Origin: Methanocaldococcus sp.
GTDB lineage: Archaea > AGJL01 > Methanococci > Methanococcales > Methanocaldococcaceae
Length of the DNA stretch: 36,005 bases
Assembly (NCBI GenBank): GCA_027068365.1
Contig: JAMOTQ010000089.1
Location: forward strand, 1-36,005
Reading direction: 5' to 3'
Shown: positions 35,644-36,005 of the stretch, piece by piece
How the letters are laid out: every line of letters begins with the position of its first letter
How positions within the stretch are numbered: position 1 is the stretch's first letter
Made by a program: the position numbers and the translations under genes
Notes under the pieces: model-generated
What the model was told of the DNA's origin: nothing
Seen by the model: only the letters and a program-made list of their open reading frames with translations
Database searches by the model: none

Positions 35644-36005
35644 ATGGTAATTGGAACACCACTCTTAAAAGGAAGTGTAAAATTTTTATTGTTAGGTAGT
35701 GGAGAGTTAGGAAAAGAGGTTGTTATTGAAGCTCAAAGATTAGGGATTGAGTGCATAGCAGTAGATAGGTATCAAAACGCCCCAGCCATGCAGGTTGCTC
35801 ATAAAAGCTATGTTATTGATATGAAAGATTACGATGCGTTGATGGCAGTTATTGAGAGGGAAGAGCCAGATTATATCGTCCCAGAGATTGAAGCAATAAA
35901 TACAGATGCATTAATAGATGCTGAAAAAATGGGTTATAATGTCATTCCAACAGCTGAAGCTACAAAAATAACCATGAATAGAGAGTTAATAAGAAGATTA
36001 GCCGC
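35644..36005 (+). CDS. purT: Formate-dependent phosphoribosylglycinamide formyltransferase (3' end outside the window)
   Basis: The first 120 residues of PurT, an ATP-grasp enzyme that makes formyl-GAR from GAR, formate and ATP in purine synthesis. The opening reads [24 protein letters not shown], with the [11 protein letters not shown] and [15 protein letters not shown] segments that are strongly conserved in PurT (and PurK) proteins. The ATG at 35644 has GGTGG six bases upstream. The frame is still open at the window end. Methanogens use formate here because they lack 10-formyl-tetrahydrofolate. Confidence 0.95.
   Translation, partial: MVIGTPLLKGSVKFLLLGSGELGKEVVIEAQRLGIECIAVDRYQNAPAMQVAHKSYVIDMKDYDALMAVIEREEPDYIVPEIEAINTDALIDAEKMGYNVIPTAEATKITMNRELIRRLA

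Overview
The window looks like chromosome of a hyperthermophilic methanogen of the genus Methanocaldococcus. The DNA is very AT-rich. Start codons are preceded by GGTG/GGAG/GGTGA Shine-Dalgarno sites, and several intergenic regions carry archaeal TATA boxes. Gene content is typical of the genus: 6-deoxy-5-ketofructose-1-phosphate synthase, CarS for archaeal lipids, MCM, TatD, PurT, cobamide genes and two K+ channels. Several gene blocks resemble loci that I recall as being far apart in M. jannaschii, so this is probably a rearranged relative; the species is inferred, not proven.

Left part (1-4391): end of an aldolase-family gene, a roadblock-domain protein, a pyrB-tatD operon, then a divergent DUF2304 pair preceded by a GC-rich, pseudoknot-capable leader, and cobM. 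Immediately beside cobM is an accessory island (4388-12757): a DUF1156-like adenine-type DNA methylase with a Zn ribbon, divergent from a three-gene operon encoding a DrmA/MrfA-type SF2 helicase, a giant protein that joins a DUF1998 (DrmB-like) region to a phospholipase-D (DrmC-like) domain, and an unrecognised 453-residue protein. Together they resemble a compact, rearranged relative of the DISARM anti-phage systems and are the most interesting content here.

Beyond the island lie a frameshifted DUF2207 pseudogene, an insertion sequence with 12-bp terminal inverted repeats, a small coiled-coil membrane protein and a CAP/SCP-domain membrane protein. A metabolic and transport block follows: a two-gene K+ channel operon, a cobyrinate-synthase-like amidotransferase with inverted domain order, and a membrane ClpP-class serine protease. 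A CRISPR array (8 good repeats plus a degenerate one, no cas genes in view) with its leader on the right occupies 19686-20650.

The right part (20651-36005) is housekeeping: hom-ACT-carS operon, a PP-loop ATPase, AMP-forming acetyl-CoA synthetase with a candidate palindromic operator, a CobT-like phosphoribosyltransferase, an NSS transporter with its tiny MetS-like subunit, a secreted Lon-like Ser/Lys protease, an MFS transporter, an MJ1316/DUF504 protein, a divergent MCM helicase, a CrtI-like flavoprotein, a small unknown protein, and the 5' part of purT, which runs off the window. No tRNA or rRNA gene was recognised.
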